This document shows positions 1-6,657 of a stretch of 7,727 bases of DNA, one piece after another (position 1 is the stretch's first letter; each line of letters opens with the position of its first letter). The DNA is from Aliishimia sp963922415 (GTDB lineage: Bacteria; Pseudomonadota; Alphaproteobacteria; Rhodobacterales; Rhodobacteraceae): positions 1 through 7,727 of the forward strand of contig CAWUIP010000159.1 of NCBI GenBank assembly GCA_963922415.1. Reading direction: 5' to 3'. Position numbers and translations under genes: made by a program. The notes below the pieces were generated by a model, which worked only from the letters and a program-made list of their open reading frames with translations, was not told where the DNA came from and did not search any database.

Positions 1-485
1 AAAGCCACCACAAGGTGGACACGAAGGGGCGGGTCTCTATCCCAGCCTCTTTTCGCCGTGTCTTGGAGGCCTCCGACCCCAACTGGCGCGACGAAAGCGA
101 CAATCCTGAATTGGTCATTGTCTACGGGGATCACCGCCGCGCGTACCTGGAATGCTACACAATCGAAGCCATTGATGAGGTTGACGCGAAAATCGACGCG
201 CTCCCGCGTGGTTCGATGGAGCGTAAGATGCTGCAGCGGCTCTTTCATGGCCAAAGCTTCCCGACCACTGTGGATGAAACAGGACGGCTCGTGCTGCCGG
301 CCAAGTTGCGGCAGAAGATTGATCTAGAGGGAGAAGCCTTCTTTATCGCTGCCGGGGACACGTTCCAGATTTGGAAGCCCGAGACATATGAGGCGGAAGA
401 GCTGAACAAGACCGAGGCCTGGCTTGACGATCTGGGCGAGGATGTTGATCCGCTAAGCTTTCTTGACAGTCCAGGCGGGGGCTAG
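1..485 (+). CDS. mraZ: Transcriptional regulator MraZ (5' partial)
   Basis: MraZ is a DNA-binding regulator of the dcw cluster, built from two SpoVT/AbrB-like half-domains that oligomerise into a ring and bind short direct repeats in the cluster promoter. Both halves show the family DxxxR signature: DTKGR (bases 18-32) followed by VSIPASFRR, and DETGR (273-287) followed by LVLPAKLRQ. A GTG at 15 could be read as a start. However, the in-frame codons before it (bases 3-14) give S-H-H-K, which fits the conserved lead-in to this motif, so the gene almost certainly begins upstream of the window. By comparison with the family, roughly ten N-terminal residues are missing. The stop is TAG at 483-485, three bases before rsmH. 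The acidic, Gly-rich C-terminal tail (ends SPGGG) looks normal for alphaproteobacteria. The operon promoter and MraZ boxes would lie outside the window. Confidence 0.95.
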   Translation, partial: SHHKVDTKGRVSIPASFRRVLEASDPNWRDESDNPELVIVYGDHRRAYLECYTIEAIDEVDAKIDALPRGSMERKMLQRLFHGQSFPTTVDETGRLVLPAKLRQKIDLEGEAFFIAAGDTFQIWKPETYEAEELNKTEAWLDDLGEDVDPLSFLDSPGGG

Positions 486-488
486 CGC

Positions 489-1481
489 ATGACCCCATCT
501 GCTGCCACAGATCAACCTCCACATATCCCGGTCTTATTGGACCCGTTGCTCGCCGCGGTTGCGCCAGTGTCGGGAACTTGGTTGGACGGTACATTTGGGG
601 CTGGTGGGTACACGCGCGGACTGCTGGCGGCCGGGGCGGACAAGATCATCGCCATTGATCGCGATCCTGCGGCCTTTGAATTGGCAGGGCCTTGGTTGGG
701 TGATTTTGACGGCCGTATTGTTCAGAAGCGGACCGTGTTTAGTCAGTTGGATACCGTTGGGAGCAATTTGGATGGTATTGTTCTCGATTTGGGCGTTAGC
801 TCAATGCAGCTCGACCAAGCGGAACGTGGGTTTTCATTCATGCAAGATGGTCCACTTGATATGCGAATGGGTCAATTTGGTACCAGTGCTGCCGAATTGG
901 TAAATTCTGCGGACGAGAGTCTAATTGCAGACATACTTTTTCACTTTGGAGAAGAACGCGCAGCACGGCGCATTGCGAGGGCTATCGTATCATATCGTAC
1001 AGAAAATGCGATCTTGCGAACATCAACGCTGGTTGAGATCATCGAAAGATGCCTGCCGCGTCCAAAGCCCGGACAGAGTCATCCTGCAACACGGAGTTTC
1101 CAAGCGCTCCGTATCGCGGTCAATGACGAATATGGCGAACTTTGGCGGGGGCTGATGGCGGCAGAGCGCGCTTTGGCGCCTGGCGGTGCATTGGCCGTTG
1201 TGACGTTTCATTCTGTTGAAGACCGCATGGTCAAGAAGTTTCTTACCGCGCGCTCGGGCGGTGGCGGGCGGGCCAATCGCTATGCGCCTGAAACGGAAGC
1301 GCCCGTTGCGACGTTCAAGCTGACACCCAAAAAGGCCATCTCGCCGGACGCCGATGAAATTGCGCGCAATCCGCGGGCCAGATCCGCGCTGCTGCGTGTG
1401 GCGCGGCGGACCGATTTGCCTGCAGGCACCATCCCTGCTGCCGATATTTCAATGCCTCAGATCGCAGGTTTTTTGTCATGA
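489..1481 (+). CDS. rsmH: 16S rRNA (cytosine(1402)-N(4))-methyltransferase RsmH (MraW)
   Basis: RsmH is a cytoplasmic S-adenosylmethionine-dependent enzyme that N4-methylates C1402 in the 16S rRNA decoding centre. The 330-residue product has the normal family length. Motifs in order are HIPVLL (12-17), the SAM-binding loop DGTFGAGGY (33-41), AIDRDP (55-60), DLGVSSMQLD (100-109) followed by RGFSF and DGPLDMRM, HPATRSFQALRIAVNDE, and VTFHSVEDRMVK (from 238). The C-terminus has the usual NPRARSALLRVA. The ATG lies 3 bases after the mraZ stop, behind a G-rich tract (AGGCGGGGG, 473-481) that can serve as ribosome binding site. The final codon overlaps ftsL by ATGA (1478-1481), suggesting coupled translation. 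One oddity is that bases 721-1020 are about 47% GC by hand count, against about 70% in the line at 1141-1200. The motifs are nonetheless intact across that stretch. Confidence 0.97.
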   Translation: MTPSAATDQPPHIPVLLDPLLAAVAPVSGTWLDGTFGAGGYTRGLLAAGADKIIAIDRDPAAFELAGPWLGDFDGRIVQKRTVFSQLDTVGSNLDGIVLDLGVSSMQLDQAERGFSFMQDGPLDMRMGQFGTSAAELVNSADESLIADILFHFGEERAARRIARAIVSYRTENAILRTSTLVEIIERCLPRPKPGQSHPATRSFQALRIAVNDEYGELWRGLMAAERALAPGGALAVVTFHSVEDRMVKKFLTARSGGGGRANRYAPETEAPVATFKLTPKKAISPDADEIARNPRARSALLRVARRTDLPAGTIPAADISMPQIAGFLS

Positions 1482-1831
1482 AAACAGTTCTTTACATCCT
1501 CGTGTCTTGCGCCGTGGTCGCTGTTGCCTTTTGGGCGTACCGCGAAAACTACGCAACCCAGCACGCATTGCACCAAACTGTCGAACTGCACCGCGACATC
1601 CGGCAGGCACATGCCCGCCTGGCGGTTTTGCGCGCAGAATGGGCTTATCTAAACCGGCCTGATCGCTTGCAGGAACTGACGGATTTGAACTTCAATGCGT
1701 TGGGTTTGTTGCCGCTGCGGCCAGACCAGTTCGGCGGCATCGCCGACATTGCCAAGCCTGCACCACCGCCTTTGGTCATCACAAACCCCATTGAAGTGTC
1801 CAACATCACCACGCCGGAGGTTTCGCCATGA
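1478..1831 (+). CDS. ftsL: Cell division protein FtsL
   Basis: FtsL is a small bitopic inner-membrane protein of the divisome. In the family it joins FtsB and FtsQ and helps activate FtsW-FtsI septal synthesis. The 117-residue product has a very short cytoplasmic N-terminus, one membrane span at about residues 4-20, and a predicted periplasmic coiled coil at about 25-58. Next comes the alphaproteobacterial signature EWAYLNRPDRLQELTDLN, followed by a Pro-rich tail (PAPPP). Sequence is weakly conserved in this family, so position between rsmH and ftsI, size and topology carry much of the call. The start ATG sits inside the rsmH stop (ATGA, 1478-1481) with only a weak AGG (1466-1468) ahead of it, so reinitiation after rsmH is plausible. 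The 3' end overlaps ftsI in the same way (1828-1831). Confidence 0.93.
   Translation: MKTVLYILVSCAVVAVAFWAYRENYATQHALHQTVELHRDIRQAHARLAVLRAEWAYLNRPDRLQELTDLNFNALGLLPLRPDQFGGIADIAKPAPPPLVITNPIEVSNITTPEVSP
1816..1820 (+). promoter_or_regulatory. Ribosome binding site of ftsI
   Basis: GGAGG lies 7 bases before the ATG at 1828, inside the last codons of ftsL. It is a strong Shine-Dalgarno match and supports that ATG as the ftsI start, even though the start overlaps the ftsL stop. It suggests that FtsI can recruit ribosomes directly as well as by coupling to ftsL. Confidence 0.7.
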
Positions 1832-3618
1832 TCCGTACACCTTTGCGGCCGCTTGCACGCATTCTTGAGGCGCGGCAAAAGGGCGACAATCCAGACGCGA
1901 TTGAACGCGAGAACATCCGAAAGCGGCATGAAGAAACGCGCGGAGCTGCGCGCGAACGTGCCGAGGGGCGGCTGCTGATGCTCGGCGTGTTTTTCTTTTG
2001 CGCGTTCAGCGTGATTGGCGCTCGGATGGGTGTTTTGGCCATGTCCGAACCGGTGGAACCACGAGCCTCTGCGCCCGGTGCGACCATTTCGGCAGTGCGG
2101 GCGGATATTGTGGATCGCCACGGGCGCATCCTCGCGACGAACCTTGAAACCCACGCGCTTTATGCCCAGCCCCCGATCATGATAGATCCGGAGCGCGCGG
2201 CAGATGGTCTCAAGCAGATTTTTCCAGACCTAGACCGTGATCGGCTGGTTAAGGATTTCACCGGCGATCGTAAGTTCTTGTGGGTGAAGCGGAAAATCAG
2301 CCCTGAGCAGATGCAAGCCGTCCATGACTTGGGCGAGCCAGGTCTCTTGTTTGGTCCGCGCGATATGCGGCTTTACCCGAACGGAAAGCTAGCCGCGCAC
2401 ATCCTGGGCGGCGCGTCCTACGGCAAAGAGGGCGTCAGTGCAGCGGAAGTCATCGGCGTTGCGGGCGTCGAAAAGGAGTTTGATGCCTACCTGCGGGATC
2501 CCTCAAATGGGGGGCGTCCTCTCCAACTGGCTTTGGATCTGACAGTGCAAGCCGCTGCCGAACGTGTGCTTTATGGCGGGATGCGTCTTATGAACGCAAA
2601 GGGGGCAACCTCTGTATTGATGGACGTTCAGACGGGCGAGATCATTTCGCTTGTCAGCCTGCCGGACTTTGATCCAAATGACCGACCTCGTCCCTTGACC
2701 CGTGGTGATCAGGCCGACAGCCCGCTGTTTAACCGGGCCGTGCAGGGCGTCTATGAATTGGGCTCGGCCTTTAAGATTTTCACCGCTGCGCAGGCGATTG
2801 ATTTAGGGCTCGTAAACACGCAAACGGTGATCGACACAGGCACGCCGCTGAAGGTGCATGGCCATCGAATAGGTGAATTCGACAACAAGAACTTTGGTGA
2901 TCTGACAGTGGGCGAGGTGATCGTCGAAAGCTCGAACCGGGGCACCGGGCGCATCGCTTTGCAAATCGGGCCGACGCGCCAACAGACGATGATGCAGAAC
3001 TTGGGGTTCTTGCAGGAGACGCCGCTGGAACTGGTCGAAGCTGATATCGGTGATCCGCTGTACCCAAAACGCTGGACAGATTTGAGCGCTGTGACGATTT
3101 CTTATGGGCACGGCATTTCAACCTCGCCTGTGCATCTGGCGGCTGGATATGCAGCACTCGCCAACGGTGGGCGTTACGTTGCACCAACGATCCTCAAGCA
3201 GCCGATGCGGCAAGACGGGCGGCGGGTGCTTGGCGAACGTGCAGCCGAAGATGCGCGCAGGATGCTGCGGGCGGTTGTGACAGATGGCACTGCTAGCTTC
3301 GGCGACGTGCGCGGATACGCTGTTGCTGGAAAAACCGGAACTGCGGACAAGCCAAAACCAACCGGCGGATACTATGACGAAAAGGTCTTGGCGACGTTTG
3401 CCTCTTTCTTTCCCGCCCATGACCCGAAATACGTACTTGTCGTGACTTTGGACGAACCTGTTGAAACGTCCGGGGACGAACCGCGACGCACGGCCGGTTG
3501 GACGGCGGTGCCTGTTGCAGCAGAAATGATTGGGCGGATTGCGCCGCTTTTGGGTCTACGCCCGGGACCAGAGCCGCTCGACTTTATGCAAGCACGATTT
3601 TTGACCAAATCTGACTGA
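1828..3618 (+). CDS. ftsI: Septal peptidoglycan D,D-transpeptidase FtsI (PBP3)
   Basis: FtsI is the monofunctional class B penicillin-binding protein that cross-links septal peptidoglycan in the periplasm, working with the glycosyltransferase FtsW. The 596-residue product has a basic, charged cytoplasmic region (1-48), one membrane anchor (about 49-71), then a PBP dimerisation/pedestal region and a C-terminal transpeptidase domain. All three active-site motifs are present: SxxK as S313-A-F-K316 with S313 the acyl-enzyme serine, SxN as S368-S-N370, and K502-T-G504 followed by TA. The conserved stretch ISYGHGISTSPVHLAAGYAALANGG lies between the last two in slightly shortened form. Length and N-terminal design match alphaproteobacterial FtsI. 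The start overlaps the ftsL stop (ATGA) and has GGAGG 7 bases upstream. The stop is followed by the only sizeable gap in the cluster. It is a target of beta-lactams such as aztreonam and cephalexin in this family. Confidence 0.97.
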   Translation: MIRTPLRPLARILEARQKGDNPDAIERENIRKRHEETRGAARERAEGRLLMLGVFFFCAFSVIGARMGVLAMSEPVEPRASAPGATISAVRADIVDRHGRILATNLETHALYAQPPIMIDPERAADGLKQIFPDLDRDRLVKDFTGDRKFLWVKRKISPEQMQAVHDLGEPGLLFGPRDMRLYPNGKLAAHILGGASYGKEGVSAAEVIGVAGVEKEFDAYLRDPSNGGRPLQLALDLTVQAAAERVLYGGMRLMNAKGATSVLMDVQTGEIISLVSLPDFDPNDRPRPLTRGDQADSPLFNRAVQGVYELGSAFKIFTAAQAIDLGLVNTQTVIDTGTPLKVHGHRIGEFDNKNFGDLTVGEVIVESSNRGTGRIALQIGPTRQQTMMQNLGFLQETPLELVEADIGDPLYPKRWTDLSAVTISYGHGISTSPVHLAAGYAALANGGRYVAPTILKQPMRQDGRRVLGERAAEDARRMLRAVVTDGTASFGDVRGYAVAGKTGTADKPKPTGGYYDEKVLATFASFFPAHDPKYVLVVTLDEPVETSGDEPRRTAGWTAVPVAAEMIGRIAPLLGLRPGPEPLDFMQARFLTKSD

Positions 3619-3631
3619 CACGTGCCATACC

Positions 3632-3664
3632 ACAGCGGGTTTTCCCCCTAAATTGGGCCGCTGT
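3632..3664. repeat. Interrupted inverted repeat in the ftsI-murE gap
   Basis: ACAGCGG (3632-3638) and its exact reverse complement CCGCTGT (3658-3664) form a perfect 7-bp inverted repeat around a 19-base centre. The centre contains GTTTTCCCCC and TAAATTGGG, which can form small competing hairpins (GGG-TTTT-CCC at 3637-3646, CCC-TAAATT-GGG at 3646-3657). There is no T-run after the right arm, so it does not resemble an intrinsic terminator. It could be an operator-like site, a transcript-stabilising or pausing structure, or chance. Confidence 0.4.
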
Positions 3665-3668
3665 CGGC

Positions 3669-3697
3669 TTGTGAGGCGGAGCAGGCCCAGATATGGT
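3669..3697 (+). promoter_or_regulatory. Possible weak sigma-70-type promoter before murE
   Basis: TTGTGA (3669-3674) and TATGGT (3692-3697) are separated by 17 bases, and each matches four of six positions of the vegetative -35 and -10 consensus. The pair lies in non-coding DNA directly after the inverted repeat and 22 bases upstream of the murE ATG. It could supply an internal transcript for murE-murF-mraY. The match is weak and may be chance, so this is inference from spacing and location only. Confidence 0.25.
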
Positions 3698-3712
3698 GCC
3701 TTAAACGCAAAA

Positions 3713-3717
3713 AAGGG
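3713..3717 (+). promoter_or_regulatory. Ribosome binding site of murE
   Basis: AAGGG at 3713-3717, in an A-rich context, is the only Shine-Dalgarno-like sequence before murE. It ends 2 bases before the first ATG (3720) and 5 bases before the second, adjacent ATG (3723). The spacing fits the second ATG better, so the true protein may start at Met2 of the annotated frame. Confidence 0.5.
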
Positions 3718-3719
3718 CA

Positions 3720-5201
3720 ATGATGAGCAGCCCCAAAACACTTTCTCGCCTTGGTCTTGCTGCGCGCGGTGGGGCAAACCCGCCGGTTATGGGGTTGGCG
3801 GTTGACAGCCGCGATGTTGCTGACGGATTTCTCTTTGCCGCGATGCCGGGAACCCGCGTGCACGGTGCGGAGTTCATTCAATACGCGCTGCGCCAGGGGG
3901 CGATGTCGATCTTGACCGATGCTGAGGGTGCTCAGATCGCGCAGGAGGCATTGGCCGCCGCGTCGGCCGCCGTTGTGATCTCTGACGCGCCGCGGGCGAC
4001 CCTGGCGCGCACCGCCGCGCTTTACTTTGGGGCGCAACCGCAGACAATGGTGGCTGTGACGGGCACGAACGGAAAGACGTCGGTTGCCACCTTCGCGCGT
4101 CAAATTTGGGAAGCGATGGAGATCTCGGCCATTAACCTTGGCACAACGGGTGTCGAAGGCGCCTGGACAGCGCCTTTGGCACACACAACGCCTGAACCTA
4201 TTACGCTGCACCGAACGCTTGCGGCTGCCGCTAAGGAAGGTGTGACGCATGCTGCAATGGAGGCCTCCTCGCACGGGCTGGATCAAGCGCGTCTCGACGG
4301 CGTCGTTCTGCAGGCCGCTGCGTTCACCAACTTTACGCAGGATCACTTGGACTATCACGCGAGTTTTGAAGACTATTTCGATGCCAAAGCTGGGCTCTTC
4401 GCACGTGTGCTGCCAGAAGACGGAACTGCCGTTATAAACCTCGATGACCCACGCGCGATTGATATAGTGGCCATTGCCACAGCCCGCGGACAACGCGTGT
4501 TGACCGTTGGCCACGATGGCGCGGATTTGGAACTTGCAGCGCACCGACTGGAGGCGACCGGTCAGGATTTGCGGCTGCGCTACGCAGAAAAGTCGTATCA
4601 GGTGCATTTGGACCTTGTCGGCGATTTCCAAGCGTCAAACGCTATGGTTGCGGCCGGTCTGGTGATTGCGTCTGGCGGTGTGCCAGACGAGGTTTTTGCG
4701 GCGCTGTCGAGCCTGTCAACAGTGCGGGGGCGCATGGAGCTTGCTGCGACGCGGCAAAACGGTGCGGCGGTGTATGTTGACTATGCACATACACCGGATT
4801 CGGTCGCGACCGCGCTGAGGGCACTGCGTCCACACGTCATGGGTCAACTCATCGTGGTCGTGGGGGCTGGTGGGGATCGAGATATGACCAAGCGTCCACT
4901 CATGGGACAGGCGGCTGCAACGCATGCTGACCTGGTGTTCGTGACTGACGATAACCCGCGCAGTGAAGACCCGGCCAAGATCCGAGCTGCGGTGATGGAA
5001 GGCTGCCCGGATGCGACCGAAGTTGGCGACCGTGCAGAGGCGATATTGCGCGCGGTCGATGCATTGGGGCCAGGAGACGCGCTCTTGATTGCTGGCAAGG
5101 GCCATGAAGCGGGGCAAGTAGTCGGCGATGACGTTTTGCCGTTTGACGATGCCGAACAGGCTTCCATCGCTGTAGCAGCCTTGGAGGGACGCGCGTTATG
5201 A
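3720..5201 (+). CDS. murE: UDP-N-acetylmuramoyl-L-alanyl-D-glutamate--2,6-diaminopimelate ligase MurE
   Basis: MurE is the cytoplasmic ATP-dependent ligase that adds meso-diaminopimelate to UDP-MurNAc-L-Ala-D-Glu, the third amino acid of the peptidoglycan stem. The 493 residues match family length. The N-terminal UDP-binding domain (about 1-105) is followed by the central ATPase domain with P-loop TGTNGKTS (114-121, K119), HTTPEP, MEASSHGLDQ and DHLDYH (208-213). K223 in FDAKAGLF fits the carbamylated lysine of the family. The C-terminal domain has VDYAHTPDS (353-361), GAGGDRDMTKRP, D411-N-P-R414 and GKGHE (459-463). DNPR is the known specificity motif for meso-DAP rather than lysine. The ORF opens with two consecutive ATGs, and ribosome binding site spacing favours the second (3723). 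It overlaps murF by ATGA (5198-5201). The preceding gap may carry its own promoter. Confidence 0.97.
   Translation: MMSSPKTLSRLGLAARGGANPPVMGLAVDSRDVADGFLFAAMPGTRVHGAEFIQYALRQGAMSILTDAEGAQIAQEALAAASAAVVISDAPRATLARTAALYFGAQPQTMVAVTGTNGKTSVATFARQIWEAMEISAINLGTTGVEGAWTAPLAHTTPEPITLHRTLAAAAKEGVTHAAMEASSHGLDQARLDGVVLQAAAFTNFTQDHLDYHASFEDYFDAKAGLFARVLPEDGTAVINLDDPRAIDIVAIATARGQRVLTVGHDGADLELAAHRLEATGQDLRLRYAEKSYQVHLDLVGDFQASNAMVAAGLVIASGGVPDEVFAALSSLSTVRGRMELAATRQNGAAVYVDYAHTPDSVATALRALRPHVMGQLIVVVGAGGDRDMTKRPLMGQAAATHADLVFVTDDNPRSEDPAKIRAAVMEGCPDATEVGDRAEAILRAVDALGPGDALLIAGKGHEAGQVVGDDVLPFDDAEQASIAVAALEGRAL
5183..5188 (+). promoter_or_regulatory. Ribosome binding site of murF
   Basis: GGAGGG lies 9 bases before the ATG at 5198, within the end of murE. 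It supports that start, which overlaps the murE stop by ATGA. Confidence 0.6.
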
Positions 5202-6631
5202 GCCTATGGACAAGCATAGACGCAGCTGAGGCGACAGGGGGACGGGCCATCTGTGAGTGGTCCGCGACTGGCGTCAGCATTGATACGCGCACCTTGCAGC
5301 CCGGAGATCTTTTTGTCGCTCTGACCGCAGCACGCGATGGGCACAACTTCGTGGCTCAAGCACTGGAAAACGGGGCTGCGGCGGCTTTGGTTTCGCGGAT
5401 CCCGGATGACGTGGACCCCAACGCACCATTGCTTTTGGTTGAGGACGTTCAGGTTGGGTTGGAGGCGCTCGGTATCGCTGCGCGGGCGCGTACAGCGGCA
5501 CGTGTGGTTGCCATCACGGGCTCTGTTGGAAAAACTTCGACGAAAGAAATGCTGCGCGAAATCCTGTCTGCCCAAGGGCGCACACATGCATCGGTGGCGT
5601 CTTACAACAACCACTGGGGTGTCCCGTTGACACTCGCGCGCATGCCCATGGAAACGGAATTTGCGGTCATCGAGATCGGAATGAACCATCCCGGTGAGAT
5701 TGCGCCATTGGCGAAAATGGCGCGTCCGCACGTGGCGCTGATCACAACTGTTGCTGCGGCGCATTTGGAGGCGTTCGAAGACGTGAATGGCATCGCACTG
5801 GAAAAAGCATCGATCCTGGAAGGTTTGGAGTATGGCGGATCGGCTGTCTTGAATTGCGACGCCGAAACCGCGCCGATCCTTTACGCAAAAGCGCATGACC
5901 TGAAACGCAAGGATGTTGGCTTTGGCTGGCATGGGTTTGATTACAAGCTGACAGATGCGTCGTTGCAGGATGACATCACCGTGGCCACGGCCACACATGA
6001 CACGCAGGACATTTTGTACAAAATCCAAGCAGCGGGGCGGCATTTTGCCGTGAACGGTTTGGGCGCCTTGGCTGCTTCTGTCGAGCTTGGCGCGGACCTT
6101 GCGCTGTCAATCCAGGCCCTTGGGCGGTGGCGCCCTTATGCGGGACGCGGCGCGCGCGAGCGTGTCTTCCTGGATCCGATAGATGACGATCTGACTTTGG
6201 ATCTGATTGACGAAAGCTACAATGCCAACCCGACATCCATGGCCGCTGCGTTGAACGTATTGGCAGCCGCACGCGTCACCCACGACATCGGGCGCGTCTC
6301 GCGGGGCCGGCGGATTGCGATCTTGGGCGACATGAAGGAACTCGGTCCTGAAGGCCCAAGCATGCATGCGGCTGTAGCGGATTTAGAGGCGATGGACTTG
6401 GTCGATGTGGTGCACTGTGTCGGCCCGCTTTGCCAAGAGCTGCATGCGGCCCTTCCATCACCCAAGCGTGGGCAGTGGCGTGAGACTGCGGCGGAAATGG
6501 CAGATGCGTTGCGTGGTCGGCTTGACTGTGGCGACGTTGTGATGGTGAAAGGGTCGCTCTCGATGGGCCTGGCCGCCGTCGTTGACGCCATTCGAAAAAT
6601 GGGCCATGCGCGCGGTGAAGAGGCCGAGTAA
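5198..6631 (+). CDS. murF: UDP-N-acetylmuramoyl-tripeptide--D-alanyl-D-alanine ligase MurF
   Basis: MurF is the cytoplasmic Mur ligase that joins the D-Ala-D-Ala dipeptide to UDP-MurNAc-tripeptide, completing the pentapeptide precursor. The 477-residue product is slightly longer than the E. coli enzyme. The N-terminal domain has GVSIDTRTLQPGDLFVAL. The central ATPase domain has P-loop TGSVGKTSTKEM (107-118, K112), SYNNHWGVPLT, E159-I-G-M-N-H-P-G-E and an AAAHLEAF segment. A Lys in IALEKASILEGL fits the conserved lysine of Mur ligases. The C-terminal domain has DESYNANPTSM (338-348), RRIAILGDMKELG, and VKGSLSMG (450-457) before a normal amphipathic C-terminus. The start overlaps the murE stop and has a good Shine-Dalgarno sequence, so MurE and MurF, which act in consecutive steps, are probably made in step. 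The stop TAA (6629-6631) is 26 bases before mraY. Nothing is missing. Confidence 0.97.
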   Translation: MSLWTSIDAAEATGGRAICEWSATGVSIDTRTLQPGDLFVALTAARDGHNFVAQALENGAAAALVSRIPDDVDPNAPLLLVEDVQVGLEALGIAARARTAARVVAITGSVGKTSTKEMLREILSAQGRTHASVASYNNHWGVPLTLARMPMETEFAVIEIGMNHPGEIAPLAKMARPHVALITTVAAAHLEAFEDVNGIALEKASILEGLEYGGSAVLNCDAETAPILYAKAHDLKRKDVGFGWHGFDYKLTDASLQDDITVATATHDTQDILYKIQAAGRHFAVNGLGALAASVELGADLALSIQALGRWRPYAGRGARERVFLDPIDDDLTLDLIDESYNANPTSMAAALNVLAAARVTHDIGRVSRGRRIAILGDMKELGPEGPSMHAAVADLEAMDLVDVVHCVGPLCQELHAALPSPKRGQWRETAAEMADALRGRLDCGDVVMVKGSLSMGLAAVVDAIRKMGHARGEEAE

Positions 6632-6644
6632 GGCGGGAAAGGGT

Positions 6645-6649
6645 AGGGG
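6645..6649 (+). promoter_or_regulatory. Ribosome binding site of mraY
   Basis: AGGGG lies 8 bases before the ATG at 6658 in the short murF-mraY spacer. No other in-frame ATG or GTG is close upstream, so it fixes the mraY start. Confidence 0.6.
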
Positions 6650-6657
6650 CGAAACAT

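Noticed and set aside
15..17. GTG as the true mraZ start
   Set aside because: The in-frame codons just upstream (S-H-H-K) continue the conserved MraZ N-terminus, so the window simply starts inside the gene.
1645..2154. Minus-strand frame of 169 codons spanning the ftsL/ftsI junction
   Set aside because: It covers well-supported ftsL and ftsI coding sequence, and its product resembles no family.
2764..2775. SAFK instead of the STFK or SVFK often seen at the FtsI active site
   Set aside because: The motif is SxxK and the middle positions vary in the family. The serine and lysine are present, along with SSN and KTGTA, so the enzyme should be active.
3632..3664. Intrinsic transcription terminator after ftsI
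   Set aside because: The stem is only 7 bp with a 19-base loop, and the right arm is followed by CGGCTTGTG rather than a T-run.
3648..4631. Long open frame of 327 codons on the minus strand opposite murE
   Set aside because: It lies almost wholly antisense to murE, whose motifs are complete. The product is Arg/His/Cys-rich low-complexity sequence typical of reverse reading of GC-rich genes, with no recognisable domain.
5204..6043. Open frame of 279 codons on the minus strand opposite murF
   Set aside because: It is antisense to the P-loop and central domain of an intact murF, and has biased Arg/Cys/His composition and no motif. It is a codon-bias shadow.
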